Under the pieces are notes generated by a model. It searched no databases. It saw only the letters and a list, made by a program, of their open reading frames with translations, and was not told the origin of the DNA. A stretch of 64,000 nucleotides of DNA, taken from contig JAPLFQ010000015.1 in NCBI GenBank assembly GCA_026390595.1, positions 106,024 through 170,023 on the forward strand. The letters run 5' to 3'. Position 1 is the stretch's first letter. Every line of letters starts with the position of its first letter. This DNA is from Ignavibacteriales bacterium (lineage in GTDB: Bacteria > Bacteroidota > Ignavibacteria > UBA10030). Below, in pieces: positions 1 through 8,267 of the stretch. The position numbers and the translations under genes were made by a program.

Positions 1-177
1 CGTATCGACATCGAGGTAACTTGCACGGACGATTTCTGCCTTGGAGCCTTCGATCCAGCCGAGGTTCGATCGTGTGCGCCGCACGAGACACCGCACCTTG
101 AATCCGCGCTGCAACAAAAGCTCAATCGTGTGGCTTCCGATGAAGCCGGTGCCGCCGGTAACGAGAGCGGTCGGAAT
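1..177 (-). CDS. NAD-dependent epimerase/dehydratase, N-terminal part (runs off window)
   Basis: The reverse strand reads without a stop for 59 codons to the window edge. Residues 4-16 read ALVTGGTGFIGSH, the glycine-rich NAD(P)-binding signature of extended short-chain dehydrogenases, and a second beta strand ends in LVRR, as in this family. A GGGAGG ribosome-binding site lies about four bases before an ATT codon at 177-175, so the start may be a rare ATT, or the gene may begin slightly further upstream. It is divergent from the serine-palmitoyltransferase-like gene. In bacterial ceramide synthesis an epimerase-like reductase (CerR) is encoded close to that enzyme, so a 3-oxo-sphinganine or 3-oxo-ceramide reductase role is plausible, but the fragment alone shows only the fold. 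A sugar-nucleotide epimerase is the alternative. Confidence 0.8.
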   Translation of the reverse strand, partial: MPTALVTGGTGFIGSHTIELLLQRGFKVRCLVRRTRSNLGWIEGSKAEIVRASYLDVDT

Positions 178-198
178 GGAGCCTCCCTTCGGGTTTCG

Positions 199-227
199 TT
201 GACTTTCTTTGCTTATTGAAGTATATT
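199..227 (+). promoter_or_regulatory. Promoter for the palmitoyltransferase-like gene
   Basis: TTGACT at 199-204 is separated by exactly 17 bases from TATATT at 222-227, with TATATTTA also fitting the Bacteroidota TAnnTTTG-type -7 element. It lies in the divergent gap and would start transcription near 234, giving a leader of about 60 bases. Confidence 0.7.
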
Positions 228-294
228 TAAAAAAGTACTGATTAGCAAAGCCACTCGATTCTCATCTCTTTTCTCACCACTGACAGAGGTAGCA

Positions 295-1509
295 TTGGAC
301 CTATTTGACAAATGTCGCAACTTCACGCGCGCCGATGAAACGAAAGCTCTTGGCCTCTATCCCTATTTCCATGCAATCGAAGAAAGCGAAGGACCGGTAG
401 TTCAGATTGAGGGGCGGAAGATTATCATGGCAGGTTCGAACAACTACCTGGGTCTGACCACTCATCCCAAAGTGAAGGAAGCCGCCATAAAAGCTGTTCA
501 GAAATATGGCACAGGCTGCTCCGGATCGCGATATCTGACGGGGACACTGGATTTGCATGTGGAATTGGAAAGCCGTCTCGCGAAGTTCATGGGCAAAGAA
601 GATTGCCTTCTCTACAGCACAGGGTTCCAGACTGCTCAGGGAATCATCCCGACTCTCATGGAGCCGGGCGAGTACGTGGTATCGGACAAAGACAACCACG
701 CGTGTATCGTTGCCGGAAATCTGATCGCAAACGGGGCCGGATCACTCGTCGACAAGGATGCACAGACCGTCGTTCGATATAAGCACAACGATATGAAACA
801 CCTGGAGGTTGTTCTCTCCAAGCTTCCGCTCGATGCCCCCAAGCTCATCGTCTCTGACGGTGTCTTCAGTACGTCGGGAGAGATCGTCGATCTGCCGGAA
901 ATGGTCAAGGCGGCAAAGAAACACAACGCCCGTATCCTCATCGATGATGCCCACGCCGTTGGCGTCATTGGAAAAGGGGGACGGGGGACAGCGAGCCATT
1001 ATGGCCTTGAAAAGGAAGTCGACATGACCATGGGAACTTTCAGCAAAACATTTGCGTCGCTGGGAGGATTTGTGGTCGGTGACCGGTCGGTCATCAATTA
1101 CCTGAAGCACCATGCGCCCGCCTTGATCTTCAGCGCGAGCCCTACTCCTTCATCTGTCGCCGCTGCCCTCGCCGCTCTCGAGGTCCTCGAAACAGAGCCG
1201 TGGCGCATCGACAAGCTCATGAAGAACGCGCGCAAAATGCGCAAGGGCCTGAAAGACATGGGCTATAGAATCGGCGAACACGATTCTGCCGTTGTCCCGG
1301 TGATCATCGGCGATACAGAGAAAGTTTTGTATATGTGGAAGATGTTGTTTGAAGCGGGGGTCTTTGTCAACGCGTTTATCCGCCCGGGTGTGCCGCCGGG
1401 ACTGGAAATGCTGCGCACGAGCTATATGGCGACCCACGAAGATGAGCATCTCGACAAAATTCTCAACGTGTTTTCAGATATTGGGAAGAAGGTCGGAGCT
1501 ATCAACTGA
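295..1509 (+). CDS. spt: Serine palmitoyltransferase-like alpha-oxoamine synthase
   Basis: A 404-residue fold-type I PLP enzyme of the alpha-oxoamine synthase family, which condenses an amino acid with an acyl-thioester and releases CO2. Visible signatures are [11 protein letters not shown] near residue 48, the DDAHAVGV aspartate strand near 219, and [12 protein letters not shown] with the presumed PLP lysine at K251. The start is TTG at 295, preceded by an AGAGG site. The best reading is serine palmitoyltransferase, the first step of sphingolipid synthesis, because the neighbours are an epimerase-type reductase and a GNAT-like acyltransferase and because no biotin or threonine-degradation genes are nearby. 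8-Amino-7-oxononanoate synthase or glycine C-acetyltransferase are the other family members to exclude. A strong hairpin terminator follows. Confidence 0.85.
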   Translation: MDLFDKCRNFTRADETKALGLYPYFHAIEESEGPVVQIEGRKIIMAGSNNYLGLTTHPKVKEAAIKAVQKYGTGCSGSRYLTGTLDLHVELESRLAKFMGKEDCLLYSTGFQTAQGIIPTLMEPGEYVVSDKDNHACIVAGNLIANGAGSLVDKDAQTVVRYKHNDMKHLEVVLSKLPLDAPKLIVSDGVFSTSGEIVDLPEMVKAAKKHNARILIDDAHAVGVIGKGGRGTASHYGLEKEVDMTMGTFSKTFASLGGFVVGDRSVINYLKHHAPALIFSASPTPSSVAAALAALEVLETEPWRIDKLMKNARKMRKGLKDMGYRIGEHDSAVVPVIIGDTEKVLYMWKMLFEAGVFVNAFIRPGVPPGLEMLRTSYMATHEDEHLDKILNVFSDIGKKVGAIN

Positions 1510-1545
1510 GCGAGCAGCAACCCCTCGCGTGTATTACATGGAGTC

Positions 1546-1578
1546 AAAAAGCCGCTGCGCCCGCGTCGCGGCTTTTTT
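1546..1578 (+). terminator. Intrinsic terminator after the palmitoyltransferase-like gene
   Basis: AAAAAGCCGC at 1546-1555 pairs with GCGGCTTTTT at 1568-1577 around a 12-base loop and ends in six thymines. It sits 37 bases after the stop codon, so the acyltransferase gene at 1791 is probably transcribed separately. Confidence 0.85.
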
Positions 1579-1612
1579 GTTCTGACATTAGGAGGATACT
1601 GAAATACAAGAA

Positions 1613-1731
1613 CTGAGACCACCACAAAGACACGAAGTCACAACACTGTGCTTTTAGGAATGGCAGTATTTTGTCAGAACGAAATGTATTGAATTCGGGC
1701 CCTTCGGGTCTTTGTGACTTTGTGGTGAGAG
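1613..1731. repeat. Inverted period-8 CACAAAG low-complexity tracts
   Basis: The left tract at about 1619-1645 repeats CACAAAGA, CACGAAGT and CACAACAC with a period of eight. The right tract at about 1707-1731 contains CTTTGTGACTTTGTGGTG, close to the reverse complement of the left one, so the pair could fold into a long imperfect hairpin. No gene is visible between 1510 and 1790, and I see no convincing promoter there for the downstream gene. A similar tract encodes the tail of TatC at about 8286-8320. Confidence 0.55.
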
Positions 1732-1790
1732 TTTTCAGTTTTTCCGTATCCGGCTAGTCTCAATTTTTCCCATCTCCTCGAGGCCAATCA

Positions 1791-2912
1791 ATGAGCGCAA
1801 TCCAAATCCAGCCGGTAGTAACAAACTCAGATCGCGAACAATTCATCAAGTTTCTCTGGAAGATCTACGAGGGCAACCCCAACTGGGTGCCCCCCCTCCT
1901 GATGGATCGCCGGAAGCTGATGGATAAGAAGAAGAACCCGTTTTACCAGCACGCTGATGCTGAGTTTTTCCTCGCACGACGGAATGGCCAGATCGTGGGA
2001 CGCATCGCCGGTATCGTCAACTACAACCACGACAAAGAACACAATGAGAAAATGGGGTTTTTCGGGTTCTTCGAGTGTATCGATGACCAGGCGGTTGCCA
2101 ACGCTCTGTTCGACGCCGCGAAGAAGTATGTACAATCGAAAGGGGCTACCGCATTCCGGGGACCGGCAAATCCGTCAGTCAACGACGAGTACGGCCTCTT
2201 GTTTGAAGGTTTCAATTTGCGCCCGACGGTACTGATGACGTACAATCCCGAATACTATGTGAAACTCGTCGAGCAGTACGGCTTCGTCAAAGCGAAGGAT
2301 CTCTATGCGTACACGCTCGCCCAGGCTGAGGTCTACACCGAACGGTTCGAACGGGCAAACAGCCTCGTGAAATCGAGAAACAGCCTCACCGTTCGCCCGA
2401 TGAACATGAAGAACTTCGCACGCGATGTCGGAATCGTGAAGGAGCTCTACAATGCCGCGTGGGCGAAGAACTGGGGAGCGGTTCCGATGACCGATGGGGA
2501 AATCGATGCCCTGGCCGCCGATCTGAAGCCGATTGTGATCCCTGATTTGGTCCTTTTTGCGGAAAGCAAGGGAAAACCTGTCGGATTCGGGCTCTCGCTC
2601 CCGGATATCAACGTCCCACTCTGGTATAACAAGAAGGGGAGATTGCTGCCAGGATTGTTTCAGTTGTATTTTCGTAAGAAAGAAATTAATTTGGTTCGCG
2701 TTATCGTCCTTGGCGTGCTTCCCGAGTATCTCAACACCGGCGCGGCTGGAGTCCTGTTCTACGAGACGGCCGTCCGGGCCAAGAAACTCGGCTATGAGTA
2801 CGGAGAAGCGAGCTGGATTCTGGAGGACAATGTCAGGATGGTGAAGTCAGCCGAGGCGATGAAAGGCAAGATCACCAGACGGTACCGCATCTACGAAATG
2901 CCGATCACGTAA
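1791..2912 (+). CDS. GNAT-like acyltransferase, candidate bacterial ceramide synthase
   Basis: A soluble 373-residue protein with no signal peptide or membrane segment. The end is typical of the GNAT acyltransferase fold: LGVLPEYLNTGAAGVLFYE near 305-323 looks like the acyl-CoA pyrophosphate-binding region, and SWILEDNVRMVKSAEAMKG near 340-358 matches the conserved asparagine helix. The first half has a second related alpha/beta region (FLARRNGQIVGRIAGIV at 61-77). Large two-part GNAT proteins of this size are found beside serine palmitoyltransferase in sphingolipid-making bacteria, where the acyltransferase puts the second acyl chain on the long-chain base. That assignment here is inference from position. 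The start is supported by CGAGG about nine bases upstream. Confidence 0.7.
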   Translation: MSAIQIQPVVTNSDREQFIKFLWKIYEGNPNWVPPLLMDRRKLMDKKKNPFYQHADAEFFLARRNGQIVGRIAGIVNYNHDKEHNEKMGFFGFFECIDDQAVANALFDAAKKYVQSKGATAFRGPANPSVNDEYGLLFEGFNLRPTVLMTYNPEYYVKLVEQYGFVKAKDLYAYTLAQAEVYTERFERANSLVKSRNSLTVRPMNMKNFARDVGIVKELYNAAWAKNWGAVPMTDGEIDALAADLKPIVIPDLVLFAESKGKPVGFGLSLPDINVPLWYNKKGRLLPGLFQLYFRKKEINLVRVIVLGVLPEYLNTGAAGVLFYETAVRAKKLGYEYGEASWILEDNVRMVKSAEAMKGKITRRYRIYEMPIT

Positions 2913-2956
2913 ACGCACTCTCCCGTACTGGCCACATCACTAACTGCGGATGATTT

Positions 2957-3880
2957 ATGCCGATACAAAAAGTCGACAAGATATGGATGAATGGATCGCT
3001 GGTGAACTGGGACGATGCGAAAGTCCACGTGCTGACGCATGCCATGCACTATGGATCGAGCTGGTTTGAGGGTATTCGCTGTTACAACACCAAGCGTGGT
3101 TCAGCGATCTTCAGGCATCATGACCACGTGCGAAGATTGTATGATTCTTGCCGCATGTACCGTACGGAAATCCCGTACACGCTGGACCAGTTTATCGCTG
3201 CCGTGAAAGACACGATCCGCGTCAATAAGATGAAATCATGCTATATCCGCCCGCTTGCCTACCGGGGCTACGGTGAAGTCGGCGTGTTTCCTCTGGCTTG
3301 TCCGGTCGATGTGATGATCGCAGTGTGGGATTGGGGAGCCTATCTTGGATCCGACGCCATCGAGCACGGCATCGACGTCTGCGTTTCTTCGTGGAACCGC
3401 CCGGCTCCCAACACCATCCCCACAATGGCGAAATCCGGCGGCAACTATCTTAACTCCCAGCTCATCAAGATGGAAGCAGTCCTCGATGGATACAGCGAAG
3501 GGATCGCTCTGGACACGGCCGGCTACATCAGCGAGGGGAGCGGAGAGAACATCTTCATCGTCCGGGACAACGTGATTTACACTCCGCCGTTGATTTCCGC
3601 CATTCTTCCCGGCATCACGCGCATGTCGGTCCTGAAACTGGCCGACGACGCGGGTTTCCGAGTGGTGGAAGGACTGATTCCCCGCGAGATGCTTTTCGTT
3701 GCCGACGAGATGTTCTTCACAGGCACGGCGGCGGAAATCACCCCCATCCGCTCGGTCGACAAGATCAAAGTGGGAAACGGCAAACCGGGTCCGATTACGA
3801 AGGCCCTGCAGGATGCGTTCTTTGATGTCGTGCATAACGCCAACGATCCCCATAACTGGCTCGATTTCGTTTACGAGTGA
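2957..3880 (+). CDS. ilvE: Branched-chain amino acid aminotransferase
   Basis: A 307-residue fold-type IV PLP aminotransferase that transfers amino groups between glutamate and leucine, isoleucine or valine precursors. Diagnostic stretches are GSSWFEGIRCY (residues 33-43), RPLAYRGYGEVG near 98, AKSGGNYL with the presumed PLP lysine at K159, the EGSGENIF cofactor loop near 195 and LPGITRMSVL near 218. Length and motif order match the IlvE group rather than D-amino-acid transaminase. It lies 44 bases after the acyltransferase gene and 12 bases before a cyclic-nucleotide-binding protein, so it may be read with either. Confidence 0.94.
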   Translation: MPIQKVDKIWMNGSLVNWDDAKVHVLTHAMHYGSSWFEGIRCYNTKRGSAIFRHHDHVRRLYDSCRMYRTEIPYTLDQFIAAVKDTIRVNKMKSCYIRPLAYRGYGEVGVFPLACPVDVMIAVWDWGAYLGSDAIEHGIDVCVSSWNRPAPNTIPTMAKSGGNYLNSQLIKMEAVLDGYSEGIALDTAGYISEGSGENIFIVRDNVIYTPPLISAILPGITRMSVLKLADDAGFRVVEGLIPREMLFVADEMFFTGTAAEITPIRSVDKIKVGNGKPGPITKALQDAFFDVVHNANDPHNWLDFVYE

Positions 3881-3892
3881 CGGAGGCTGCCC

Positions 3893-4525
3893 GTGTCACA
3901 TTCATCGAATGGAAGTGCCGTCTGGAAGAATCTCTTCTCAGGGAAGAGTATCCAGGACGGAAGTACAGAATCTGTTCTGAGCAGAGTCCCGGCCTTCACC
4001 GACCTCTCCGCCCGTGAATTACGGGGAGTCGCTGCGATTGTACACAAACGAGAGTACAAAGCGGGCGAACCGGTGTTTTATCAGGGGGACCCGGGACTGG
4101 GCATGTATATCATCCGGGAAGGGGAAGTGTCGATCCGGATCGCTGAGGGGGAAGAGGATGACAAGGAACTTGCGGTTCTCACCGACGGTGACTTCTTCGG
4201 CGAACTGGCCCTTCTGGATGAGTCTCCCCGTTCGGCGACAGCGATCTGCAGAACGGATTGTTCGCTCATCGGGTTTTTCCGTACCGATCTCTTCGAGATG
4301 ATTGAACAGAAGACCGATCTTGGACTCAAGATCGTCATGCGGCTGGCTGAGATTCTCGCTGTCCGGCTTCGAAAGACCGACAAGGAGCTTTCGAAACTCC
4401 GGAGCCAGCTCGATGCTGCGACGCAGCATCTTCAAGAACATTATCCGCTTGCATCGGAGGACCACCATGGCAAAGACGAAACGAAAACCGCCGGTCCGAG
4501 GAGCGAAGCGTCAGAAGCGCGCTAG
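3893..4525 (+). CDS. Cyclic-nucleotide-binding domain protein
   Basis: A 210-residue protein with one CAP/CRP-type sensor domain. Residues 25-150 run from the FTDLSARELRGVA helix through the beta-roll, including FYQGDPGLGMYIIREGEVSI and the phosphate-binding cassette FFGELALLDESPRSAT, where the Glu and Arg expected to contact the nucleotide are present. There is no helix-turn-helix after it; the last 50 residues are charged and helical (RKTDKELSKLRSQLD), possibly a short coiled coil, so it is more likely a signalling partner than a transcription factor. The start is GTG with GGAGG six bases upstream. Its 3' end overlaps the universal stress gene by 59 bases in another frame. Confidence 0.88.
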   Translation: MSHSSNGSAVWKNLFSGKSIQDGSTESVLSRVPAFTDLSARELRGVAAIVHKREYKAGEPVFYQGDPGLGMYIIREGEVSIRIAEGEEDDKELAVLTDGDFFGELALLDESPRSATAICRTDCSLIGFFRTDLFEMIEQKTDLGLKIVMRLAEILAVRLRKTDKELSKLRSQLDAATQHLQEHYPLASEDHHGKDETKTAGPRSEASEAR

Positions 4526-5006
4526 CGCGCGCCGAGACTCCCCGATCGAATTGGGACGAATTCTCGTCCCCATAGACTTCTCTGAGCATTCCAAGAAAGC
4601 ACTGCAGTACGCCATTCCCTTCGCGGAACAATTCAAGGCATCCATCGATCTTCTCTACGTCGTGGAGCCGACTGTCTACCCCGCTGATTTCAGCTTCGGC
4701 CAGGTGGGATTCCCGTCCGTCGAAGATGAACTGCGCCATCGAGGCGGCGAAGAGTTGGAGGGGTTGATCCAGAGGGAGATAGGCACGCGGGTGCCGGCCC
4801 GGAGTGTGGTACGCACGGGCAAAGCGTTCAACGAAATCGACCAGTACGCCAAAGAAGAATCGGTGGATATGATTATCATCGCCACGCACGGGCATTCAGG
4901 CATGGAGCACGTTCTGTTCGGGAGCACCGCCGAAAAAGTGGTGCGGTACGCCCCCTGCCCGGTATTGGTCGTGAGAATCGATGAAAAAGAGTTCGTGCGA
5001 ATGTAA
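4467..5006 (+). CDS. Universal stress protein, UspA family
   Basis: A 179-residue protein with one Usp domain from about residue 27. It opens with GRILVPIDFSEHSKKAL and closes with GHSGMEHVLFGSTAEKV, the Gly-x2-Gly-x9-Gly-Ser nucleotide-binding pattern of ATP-binding Usp proteins, then APCPVLVVR. I chose ATG 4467 because GGAGG lies six bases before it; the same frame stays open further upstream but that part is only the out-of-frame 3' end of the cyclic-nucleotide-binding gene. The first 26 residues are very basic (KTKRKPPVRGAKRQKR) and unusual for Usp proteins. The overlap implies translational coupling to the upstream gene. Confidence 0.9.
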   Translation: MAKTKRKPPVRGAKRQKRASARRDSPIELGRILVPIDFSEHSKKALQYAIPFAEQFKASIDLLYVVEPTVYPADFSFGQVGFPSVEDELRHRGGEELEGLIQREIGTRVPARSVVRTGKAFNEIDQYAKEESVDMIIIATHGHSGMEHVLFGSTAEKVVRYAPCPVLVVRIDEKEFVRM

Positions 5007-5057
5007 CACAACGGCTTCAGGATTGTCATCAAACACTTACAACGAAGGAGAGGGCGT

Positions 5058-6983
5058 ATGAAGACGAGGATGATGTTGGGAATCTTGTTCGTGATGTCGC
5101 TGACGGCAACCTTCGTGGTTGCCCAGGATCAGGCAGCCACGATGAGTCCCGCAAAACCGAAAATCGGCGACGAGATCGTTGTCACCTATAACCCATCGGT
5201 CAAGAGCGCGACGCTGAAGGGCGTGAAAGAACTCACCGCAGAGGTGATGCTTGCCAAGGGATCCGGAGAAATGCCCCAGCTGAATGAGCTGCCGATGAAA
5301 TCCGAAAGCGGCGTCTGGAAGGCTTCGTTCAAGCTGTCTGATGAGAAGGTGCGTGTGCTCCTTCTCCGCTTCACATCCGGAGAGCAGAAGGATGACAACG
5401 GAGAGAAATCCTGGGCAACGATGATCTGTGGCGCAAATGGCAATGCGCTGGAAGGTGCGCACCTTGCATGGGCATCCATGCTCCGGTCTGGTTCCTTTGC
5501 TGATTTCAAGGTGACCAAAGACGCGGAAGGGATGAAGAAGGAACTCGCGATTGAGAAAGAGCTGTACCCCGCGAATTATTCCGCCGTTTTCATGCAATGG
5601 TCGATGATGTTACGGGAAGCTCCAGGAGACGAAACCAAGGCGAAAATCAAGGGTGAACTGAATGCGCTGTATGACAAGAACAGTTCGAACGAGGATCTCC
5701 TACCTCTGGCCATCGGCATGTATCAGCAAATAGGGATGAAGGAAAAATCAGAGGAGATCAGAAAGGCAGCTCTTGCCGCAAACCCGAAAGGAAAGGTGGC
5801 TGAGAGTGCGCGGCTGAACGAAGTACGTGCTGAGAGAGACGCGGTCAAGCGGGTGTCAATGATGGAGAAATTCATTGCGGAATTCCCTCCGGATGCGAAG
5901 AACAAAGAGAACTACAACAACTCTCTCATCTCTTTTCGCATGACTGCTGCCATGTCTCAGAAGAAATACGAAGAAGCAGCCAAAATCGTAGAATCGATGC
6001 CAATACAAGATGGCGGCATGTACAACAGTCTCGCATGGCCTCTCATCGAGAAGGGTGAGCAGCTCGAGCTCGCCACCGCCTGGGCGAAGAAGGGCGTGGA
6101 GTTTCTGAAAAACCCCGATCCGGCGTCCAAACCATCGTACTACAGCGCAAAGCAATGGAAAAAGCAGAATGAGTCGTCGCTTGGCATGGTCCTGGACACC
6201 TACGGTTTTGGACTGCTGCAGCTTGGGAAGGCCAAGGAGGCAGCGGCAGTGATGAAAGAGGCGGTCGACTTGACAAAAGGCGAGCAGGCCGATATCAATC
6301 AGCGATTGGTCGAATGCTACGTGAAAGACGGAAGCTACGACAAGGCGATGGCGGTCGGTGCTGACTTCATTCAAAAAGGAAAGTCAAACGACAAGCTGCT
6401 TGAAGCCTATAAGACCGCATATGTCAAGGTGAAGGGTTCGGACAAGGGCTTTGACGAAGCGATTGCGCAGGCAAAGCAAACCGGTAAAAGCGAAATGAAG
6501 AAAGATCTTGCCAAAAGCCGCGTGAACAAACCGGCGGTCGATTTTGCCCTCAAGAACCTCGAGGGAAAAGTCGTGAAGCTCTCAGATCTCAGGGGCAAAG
6601 TGGTTGTGGTGGATTTCTGGGCGACGTGGTGCGGACCATGCAAAGCGTCCTTCCCGTATCTGCAGCAAGTCTACAACAAGTACAAAGACAATCCGAAGAT
6701 CGTGATCCTTGCGCTCAATACGTGGGAAAATGTCTCGGGGAAGGAGCGGGAGGACCTTGTGAAGAAGTTCATGGCTGATAACAAATATACGTTCCCCGTT
6801 CTCTATGACGAAGGCTTTGTCGAGAAATACGGCGTCGAGGGCATCCCGACTAAATTCGTCATCGACAAGAAGGGCATGATCCAGTTCAAGACAATCGGAT
6901 TCACTGGTGAGAAGATGGTGGATGAAATGATCACGCAGTTCGACATGCTGCTGGATGACAATTTCTACTCATCATCGAAATAG
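5058..6983 (+). CDS. Exported TlpA/ResA-like thioredoxin-fold protein with helical-repeat middle
   Basis: A 641-residue protein with an N-terminal signal peptide (hydrophobic core MLGILFVMSLTATFVV, cut near AQDQ). Residues 25-130 form a beta-rich domain, 130-480 are alpha-helical and repeat-like (for example YGFGLLQLGKAKEAAAVM, a TPR-type unit), and 490-641 form an AhpC/TSA-TlpA domain. The redox motif WCGPC puts the cysteines at C525 and C528, and GIPTKFVID carries the cis-proline. It is probably a periplasmic thiol-disulfide reductase anchored to some client-binding module. AAGGAGAG precedes the ATG. It stands alone before a hairpin-rich gap. Confidence 0.85.
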   Translation: MKTRMMLGILFVMSLTATFVVAQDQAATMSPAKPKIGDEIVVTYNPSVKSATLKGVKELTAEVMLAKGSGEMPQLNELPMKSESGVWKASFKLSDEKVRVLLLRFTSGEQKDDNGEKSWATMICGANGNALEGAHLAWASMLRSGSFADFKVTKDAEGMKKELAIEKELYPANYSAVFMQWSMMLREAPGDETKAKIKGELNALYDKNSSNEDLLPLAIGMYQQIGMKEKSEEIRKAALAANPKGKVAESARLNEVRAERDAVKRVSMMEKFIAEFPPDAKNKENYNNSLISFRMTAAMSQKKYEEAAKIVESMPIQDGGMYNSLAWPLIEKGEQLELATAWAKKGVEFLKNPDPASKPSYYSAKQWKKQNESSLGMVLDTYGFGLLQLGKAKEAAAVMKEAVDLTKGEQADINQRLVECYVKDGSYDKAMAVGADFIQKGKSNDKLLEAYKTAYVKVKGSDKGFDEAIAQAKQTGKSEMKKDLAKSRVNKPAVDFALKNLEGKVVKLSDLRGKVVVVDFWATWCGPCKASFPYLQQVYNKYKDNPKIVILALNTWENVSGKEREDLVKKFMADNKYTFPVLYDEGFVEKYGVEGIPTKFVIDKKGMIQFKTIGFTGEKMVDEMITQFDMLLDDNFYSSSK

Positions 6984-7055
6984 AAATCAACCGACGTCAG
7001 TCTGAGCAGCGCGGGGCGCTGCCTTGTCCTGGGAATGACCCAATGCTGATCTGCT

Positions 7056-7111
7056 GATCGTGAGCTTTGCTCACGATCGCCCAGGTTTCATCGGGAGCTG
7101 AGCTCCCGATG
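7056..7111. repeat. Two adjacent near-perfect palindromes
   Basis: GATCGTGAGC (7056-7065) and GCTCACGATC (7069-7078) flank three thymines, and CATCGGGAGCT (7089-7099) and AGCTCCCGATG (7101-7111) flank one base. Neither has a thymine run, so they are not simple terminators. They share the arm length and tiny loop of the palindromes at 7202-7221 and 29991-30047. Confidence 0.75.
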
Positions 7112-7149
7112 AGAGTGGAGTCGGATCGTAGCAGGCTCACAGAAACACA

Positions 7150-7179
7150 AAACCCCGTCTGATAATCCAGGCGGGGTTT
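7150..7179. terminator. Bidirectional intrinsic terminator between convergent genes
   Basis: AAACCCCGTCT at 7150-7160 pairs with AGGCGGGGTTT at 7169-7179 over 11 positions (one G-T pair). Thymine-rich sequence follows on both strands, which suits the convergent thioredoxin-fold and polyprenyl synthase genes. Confidence 0.8.
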
Positions 7180-7201
7180 CTTGTTCTTGATGTCCATTGT
7201 A

Positions 7202-7263
7202 CCCCGGGATAAATCCCGGGGCTACTCTCATACTCAGTACTCCCATACTCCGTACTTCTTACT
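7202..7263. repeat. CCCGGG palindrome followed by ATACTC/GTACTC tract
   Basis: CCCCGGGAT (7202-7210) and ATCCCGGGG (7213-7221) form a nine-base-pair palindrome with a two-base centre. It is followed to about 7263 by a degenerate tandem tract of ATACTC, GTACTC and TTACTC units, period 7-8, which ends at the stop of the minus-strand gene. Confidence 0.65.
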
Positions 7264-7268
7264 CCCCC

Positions 7269-8267
7269 TCAACTCTCCCGCTCCATCACAAAATCAACAA
7301 ACTCGAGCAGCGCTTCTTTGGATTCGGAGGCGGGCAGGGTGGCCAGATCCGTGCGTGCGAGATCTGAATAATGCATCGCACGTTCCACTGCATAGTCGAT
7401 TCCTCCCATCCGCTTCACGAAATCGACAACCCATGCAATCTCTTTCTGCTTTGCTCCGTTCTTCACGATCTTCAACGCCTGCTTCGCGTCGCTTGGTGCC
7501 CCTTTGTGAAGGGCGTAAATCAGCGGGAGGGTCAGCTTCTTTTCTTTCAGATCGATGCCGGTCGGTTTTCCGATGATGCTCCTGCGCCCGAGATAGTCGA
7601 GCAGGTCGTCCCGTATCTGGAACGCGATGCCGACATGCTCGCCAAAATCGCGCATCTGCTGCCGGCGATTCGTATCCTCCGTTGCACTGGCGGCTCCGAT
7701 CTCCGTGCAGGTAGAAAGGAGCGATGCTGTCTTGTCGCTGATGATTCTCAGGTAGGTCTCTTCATCGATGTTGAGCTGGCGGCTCTTCTGAATCTGGAGA
7801 AGTTCGCCTTCGCTCATGCGCTTGACGGCATCGGACGTGCGGTGGAGAAAGTAGTAATCCTTGTTTTCGAGCGAAAGCAAAAGGCCGCGCGAGAGGAGGT
7901 AGTCACCCATCAGAACAGCCACTTTGTTCTTCCAGACGGCGTTGATGGACGCAAGACCCCTGCGTGTATCCGCATCGTCAACCACGTCGTCGTGGATGAG
8001 GGTGGCGGTGTGCAATATCTCCACGAGGGTTGCAGCGCGATACGTGCTCTCGTTCACATCGCCGCAGGCTTTGGCGCTCAGGAACACCAGAATCGGTCTG
8101 ACGCGCTTGCCTTTCTGCCGGACGATGTATCTCGCAATCAGGTCAATCAACCCGACCCGCGAGCGCATTGCGTCTCTGAAGAATCCGCCGAATTCCTTCA
8201 GTTCTGAGTCAACTGGCCGCTTGATATGGTCAAGCGATGCAGTGCCACTGCCCCGGGCGGTTACCAT
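7269..8267 (-). CDS. Long-chain polyprenyl diphosphate synthase
   Basis: A 332-residue trans-isoprenyl diphosphate synthase that extends farnesyl-type primers with isopentenyl diphosphate to make quinone side chains or carrier lipid precursors. The first aspartate-rich motif is LIHDDVVDDADTRRG near residues 92-106, the second is FQIRDDLLDYLG near 216-227, and KGKRVRPILVFLSAKACG near 53-70 carries the IPP-binding basic residues. Chain length (octaprenyl or heptaprenyl) cannot be read from sequence by eye. Its ATG overlaps the tatC stop by seven bases, so it is translationally coupled to tatC. Confidence 0.92.
   Translation of the reverse strand: MVTARGSGTASLDHIKRPVDSELKEFGGFFRDAMRSRVGLIDLIARYIVRQKGKRVRPILVFLSAKACGDVNESTYRAATLVEILHTATLIHDDVVDDADTRRGLASINAVWKNKVAVLMGDYLLSRGLLLSLENKDYYFLHRTSDAVKRMSEGELLQIQKSRQLNIDEETYLRIISDKTASLLSTCTEIGAASATEDTNRRQQMRDFGEHVGIAFQIRDDLLDYLGRRSIIGKPTGIDLKEKKLTLPLIYALHKGAPSDAKQALKIVKNGAKQKEIAWVVDFVKRMGGIDYAVERAMHYSDLARTDLATLPASESKEALLEFVDFVMERES

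Noticed and set aside
7056-7111. Palindromes read as terminators of the upstream thioredoxin-fold gene
   Set aside because: No thymine run follows either; a proper terminator is present further on at 7150-7179.
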